A DNA stretch of 64,000 nt, from contig CM082580.2 of the NCBI GenBank assembly GCA_040954595.2, positions 4,960,001-5,024,000 of the forward strand, written 5' to 3'. A program made the translations under genes and the position numbers. The notes beneath the pieces are model-generated. The model was not told the DNA's origin. It saw only the letters and a list, made by a program, of their open reading frames with translations, and did not search any database. Positions 52,033 through 64,000 of this stretch are shown here, piece after piece (position 1 is the first letter of the stretch; the number at the start of each line of letters is the position of its first letter). The stretch comes from Balanoglossus misakiensis. Lineage: Eukaryota > Hemichordata.

Positions 52033-52361
52033 AATAAATAGTACATTGTATATCGATTTCAGACTGACTCAAATTTCCACACAATAAGTTACAGGGAGAT
52101 TACAATAATTTTAGAATGAAGTGTAAAGATTAAAGTTTAGCTGAACTCTATTTACATGTACATGAATTTATCTGATCCGTTTTAAATATTGCTGATGTAA
52201 AAAAAAAGAAACACATAGGAAACATGTAACTTCAGCAAAGTACAAAATCAAAGGCCCTTCTCTACTCCAAGGGCACAGGCAAATCTACTTCAGTACTTTG
52301 AATAAAATCAAGAAAAACTTTTCCTTGCACAAGAAACATAACTAGTAAAAAACAACCAAAC

Positions 52362-52367
52362 TTTATT
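52362..52367 (-). promoter_or_regulatory. Candidate polyadenylation signal of the OXSR1-like gene
   Basis: AATAAA on the minus strand, about 1.2 kb after the stop codon. Other weaker candidates cannot be excluded. Confidence 0.4.
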
Positions 52368-53577
52368 CACATTGCTTTGTGAGGCTTTATGATACAACCA
52401 TTTGAGGGGTAGAGATGTGAAGCCACTTTATGTTTTTACCCTTTCACCCCCAGATCCCTCTTTAGAGGTCGAACCTTGCCATAGAAAACAATGGGTTTGG
52501 ACTGAACCATGGTGGTGAAAGGGTTAAAAGACCTGAAAGTTCAGTGACAACACATCAGATGACTCTGAACTCTGCAAAAGTCAAACCAAGTGACCGTGAA
52601 CCAACTAACACCTTACTCTAACTCTCCATTCAGCCTGCGGTTCGTTTCAAAATGGCCGCTTTTCCTGGCAATTGTTTTGGTTTCTCACGATGATCATTAC
52701 CACCAGTCCTGGGGTTCCTTGTGCCGACTTTCTAGAGACCTTGCACTTCTACAGCACTGAGTTACCTGGCCAACTTTCTGCTCTAATCCGTGGCTTGGTA
52801 ATAATACTTCTGCCAACAGTTGTACAGATATTTTTGACAGACAGAAAAACTGTCAAGTACTGGCACACACTTGGTGCGTTGACACTGTTGAATTCTTTTG
52901 AGAACTCACTTGACTAAGAATACCTATTCCCATGCCTGTACAAGAAATTTATTTTCTGTCGAGAAGACGCTGTCAGCTATGCGAGAGCCTTGATAGACAT
53001 ACAGTAAGCACGACTTTGTTAAGAACTTCCGATCCGAACAAAAAGCCTACCTCAACCAATCAAATTGGTAGGTACATACGAGTTTCAAACTACAAGTGTA
53101 CGTGTAGGTACAGTGCCATATACAAAGTGATTCATGATTCACAGATGGACATGGGTGCAAAGCTTACATTGAGTAGAAACAGGAATATGTACAAGTCTAG
53201 TCTCACTTGTACATTTAAGTCTTGGAAGGGGGGGGGGGGTATGTTTAAAAAAAACAGAGGGGTAAATGATGTCCTCACACTACCGAACATTTCTCAAATA
53301 GCATCTGAGTAAATTTTCCTACACATTACAAGATAGCACCAAAACAGAAACTTTTAATGTCTGGAATAAAAAAAAAATAGCTGGAATCCCTATCAATAAT
53401 CAATCATAATCGGTACTATCAATTTACTAAAAACCTTGCAATCATGTATGACATGTCTTTCTTCGCACTGCATCTTCCTGGACTGGCATCTTCCTGTATG
53501 TACTAAGTTTTACTCTAGTGTCTATCACTGTGTATGTTTGAATATTTACATTCCACACGAATGAACTACCGCATGGG

Positions 53578-61886
<8,309 letters not shown>

Positions 61887-62436
61887 TTTGAGAGAGCTAT
61901 TGAACACGAATGACCCTTGACCCTGCCAGAAACGCAATCATATGATCTAGCATCGGAATCAGAATCGTTATCGGATGAAATTTCCCTGTGCCATCATCAC
62001 TTTCAGAATCAGAGTCAGACCTGTACGCAGGGCTTGGCTTGGCGTTACCATGGAGGTACCCGGGTAACATGCATTTAAAAAGTGATATAATAATCAATCA
62101 CGCAGTCATTGCGTAATGAACTAAACAAGGTACACACGCGGATGAATGCTGTTAGTAATAATGTTAGTACATTGTAAGTATTATAGTAGGCCTATATGCC
62201 TACTCAGGCAGTTCTGCTGCGTTGCGTGTAGGGGTATTTATACCAAGAAGACAAAGCTATTTTTAGAACGCGCTTTTGATTGGCCAGCTCGACCCTACCC
62301 CATACACTGAGCACTGTGAATGGTCGAGAGTTAGGCATGACGTGTTTACTATATTTGAGTCTGAGACTCAAAGAGGATATAAAGTACTCTCGTTCTTTAC
62401 CACGCACAAAATTTGAAGTCTCTCAAATGTGAAACC
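61887..62436. promoter_or_regulatory. Shared divergent promoter region
   Basis: Only 550 bp separate the start codons of the OXSR1-like gene (-) and the Cdc42-like gene (+). A TATA element lies on the GTPase side at 62378. No clear TATA box is seen on the kinase side. Confidence 0.5.
62378..62383 (+). promoter_or_regulatory. TATA box of the Cdc42-like gene
   Basis: TATAAA in GGATATAAAGT, 59 bp upstream of the ATG at 62437. Confidence 0.55.
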
Positions 62437-64000
62437 ATGTCTGTTCATAAATGCCTGGTCGTCGGTGACGGCGCTGTTGGAAAAACATGCATGTTGATAA
62501 GCTACGCAACGAATAGGTTTCCGATAGACCACATACCGACGGTGTTCGAGAATTACGCAGGTGAGAGATTGTTGTTTACTTTCGTTTTTAATAGTTTAGA
62601 TTTTTGGGGGAAGAGGGTCTTGTCGGCGATTAAAAGTGAAATTTGTTAAAGATTGACTTCTTGATGCCCTGGATTCACAAAATCACTCCGACATACTTTA
62701 TATCTTTATTCGGGCACAGACTTAGAGTGCAATACAATGGAAATTTGAACCTTTTGGGTGAGACAAAATATTTTTTCCACGTTTCGCGTCATTTCAACGA
62801 CCACAGCACTCGAGATTCTGTCATAAACGCCATTTTTTTCTGTTCATACAGTACCATTTTCCATTCTATTTTCGATTTCAGCTTCTTTAACAGTAGAAGG
62901 CGCGCATCACACACTTCATCTCTTTGACACAGCAGGGCAGGTAATTAAAACATTCAACTAATAAACCAATTAAAATCGACGCAATAATATTGTGTGTGTG
63001 TGTTTTTTGTTATAAAATAATATGTCAAATGCATATAGTGAAAGAGTACACGCATTCACTCAGTACGAGTAGTACACTAGATGCGAATAAGCAGCAAAGC
63101 TTTTGCACTAAAGTTCTTTTTCGAACGCGTTTTAGACAAAGATCAAAAACTATTATTGGATGACATTGCCAGCTTTTCATCACAGTTTTATTATTGTTTT
63201 ACTGCAACTTGAAGTACTAAGGCCAAGATACCCGTAGAGCTCAATGAGTAAAGTGAATTTATTATTGGCGCATTCCCTATTTGTATTTGTTTGTCCGTCT
63301 GTCTGCCTTTTTGTTTGTTTGTTTGTTTGTTCGTTCATTGATTCATTCATTCATTCATTCGTTCGTTCGTTCGTTCGTTCGTTCGTTCGTTCGTTCGTTC
63401 GTTCATTCACTCACTCACTCACTCACTCACTCACTCACTCACTCACTCACTCACTCACTCACTCACTCACTCACTCACTCACTCACTCACTCACTCACTC
63501 ACTCACTCACTCACTCACTCACTCACTCACTCATTCATTCATTCATTCATTCATTCAATCATTCATTCATTCATTCATATTCTTATGTATTTACTATAGG
63601 AGGAATATGACCGACTTCGAATTTTATTTTACCCGATGACCGACATCTTTCTCGTGTGCTTTTCTGTCATGAGCCAATCATCGTTCGAGAACGTGTTCGA
63701 GAAATGGGTGCCGGAAATTGAATTGTATAATCCGAACACTCCGTTCCTATTGGTTGGTCTGCAAATTGACTTGAGGCAAAACGATAGTGTCACAGTTCCT
63801 TCGCAACCATGTTATAGAAAGCCGGAAGAGAAAGAAGAGGAGAAACCAATAACGCATGCGCAAGGACTGCAGGCCGCCCAAGAACTTGGAGCCGAACTTT
63901 ATGTCGAATGCTCTGCTTTAACACAGGAAGGGTTGAAAAACGTGTTCGAGGAAGCCGTCTTATGTTCGCTGAACCCAAGGAAGAAAAACGGCAAAGCCAA
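62437..64000 (+). CDS. Divergent Cdc42/Rac-like Rho GTPase (3' partial)
   Basis: Exons 62437-62560, 62882-62940 and 63600 to the window end, phase-consistent. Residue numbering matches Cdc42: P-loop GDGAVGKT at 10-17, effector PTVFENYA with Thr35, and DTAGQ with Gln61, so nucleotide binding and hydrolysis look intact. The guanine-specificity motif is LQID (115-118) where Cdc42 has TQID. G5 is ECSAL. The Rho insert region is about eight residues longer than in Cdc42 and strongly charged ([12 protein letters not shown]). The C-terminus, including any CAAX prenylation motif, lies beyond the window. Rho GTPases control actin and polarity at membranes. The degree of divergence suggests a lineage-specific member rather than the Cdc42 orthologue. 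Confidence 0.92.
63312..63578. repeat. Compound tetranucleotide repeats (TTTG, TTCG, TCAC, TTCA)
   Basis: Successive blocks of TTTG, TTCG (about 63360-63404), TCAC (about 63405-63532) and TTCA (to about 63578). They end about 20 bp before the acceptor of the third GTPase exon. Confidence 0.97.

Larger units (their letters stand above)
50031..53577. other. Repeat-rich 3' flank of the OXSR1-like gene
   Basis: Contains a second copy of TTTGCATACAGTTTTTCAAC (near 50163, also in the element at 47689), the inverted repeat at 51718-52032, and homopolymer tracts. The stretch from about 52360 to 53577 is probably the 3' UTR of the OXSR1-like gene. No other gene was found. Confidence 0.5.

Noticed and set aside
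52932-53312. 126-residue plus-strand frame
   Set aside because: Low-complexity ending, no domain, and it lies antisense in the probable OXSR1 3' UTR.
63244-63639. Ser/His/Thr repeat frames of more than 100 residues
   Set aside because: Translation of tetranucleotide repeats in a GTPase intron.

Overview
The window is eukaryotic, metazoan DNA. Genes have many short exons with GT-AG junctions whose phases match, and they sit among abundant microsatellites, palindromic MITEs and a satellite array. The gene content fits an invertebrate deuterostome such as amphioxus or a hemichordate: a Tie-like receptor tyrosine kinase with a HYR domain, ZU5-UPA-death and CARD-death proteins, a single-exon class A GPCR, and one OSR1/SPAK-type kinase. 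The species cannot be fixed from sequence alone. I rebuilt the gene models by hand from splice sites and reading phase.

Layout. 1-4.2 kb: a satellite of about 88 bp units, then ATGT and GT microsatellites. 4.3-13.2 kb (+): 3' part of a receptor tyrosine kinase (EGF-Ig-EGF-HYR-TM-kinase). 14.0-20.9 kb (-): a 10-exon, 1,207-residue protein with a helical N-terminus, two ZU5-like modules, a UPA-like region and a death domain (PIDD-like). 23.1-25.9 kb (-): a 4-exon, 224-residue CARD + death-domain adaptor (CRADD/RAIDD-like). 28.6-29.9 kb (+): an intronless class A GPCR. 31.6-35.2 kb (-): a 379-residue unrecognised protein with a 2 kb foldback transposon in one intron. 37.1-41.1 kb (+): a 232-residue unrecognised protein with a TATA box. 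41-53 kb: mostly transposons, including nested insertions and a tandem duplication that carries its own empty sites. 53.6-61.9 kb (-): a complete 13-exon OXSR1/STK39 orthologue. 62.4 kb to the end (+): the first three exons of a divergent Cdc42-like GTPase, head-to-head with OXSR1.

How the genes relate. The most interesting feature is the neighbouring, same-strand PIDD-like and CRADD/RAIDD-like genes. In vertebrates PIDD1 and CRADD bind through their death domains to form the PIDDosome, which activates caspase-2 through the CRADD CARD. Here the PIDD-like protein has a long helical N-terminus in place of leucine-rich repeats and shows no HFS autocleavage motif, so the pair may be an unusual linked death-fold signalling module. 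No caspase gene is visible in the window.

The mobile-element record is also unusually readable. There is a 9-bp-duplication MITE family with hairpin ends in three copies, related palindromic MITEs (one with telomeric repeats in its loop), PIF/Harbinger-like MITEs with TAA/TTA duplications, and an element carrying a relic of the same monomer that makes up the satellite array.
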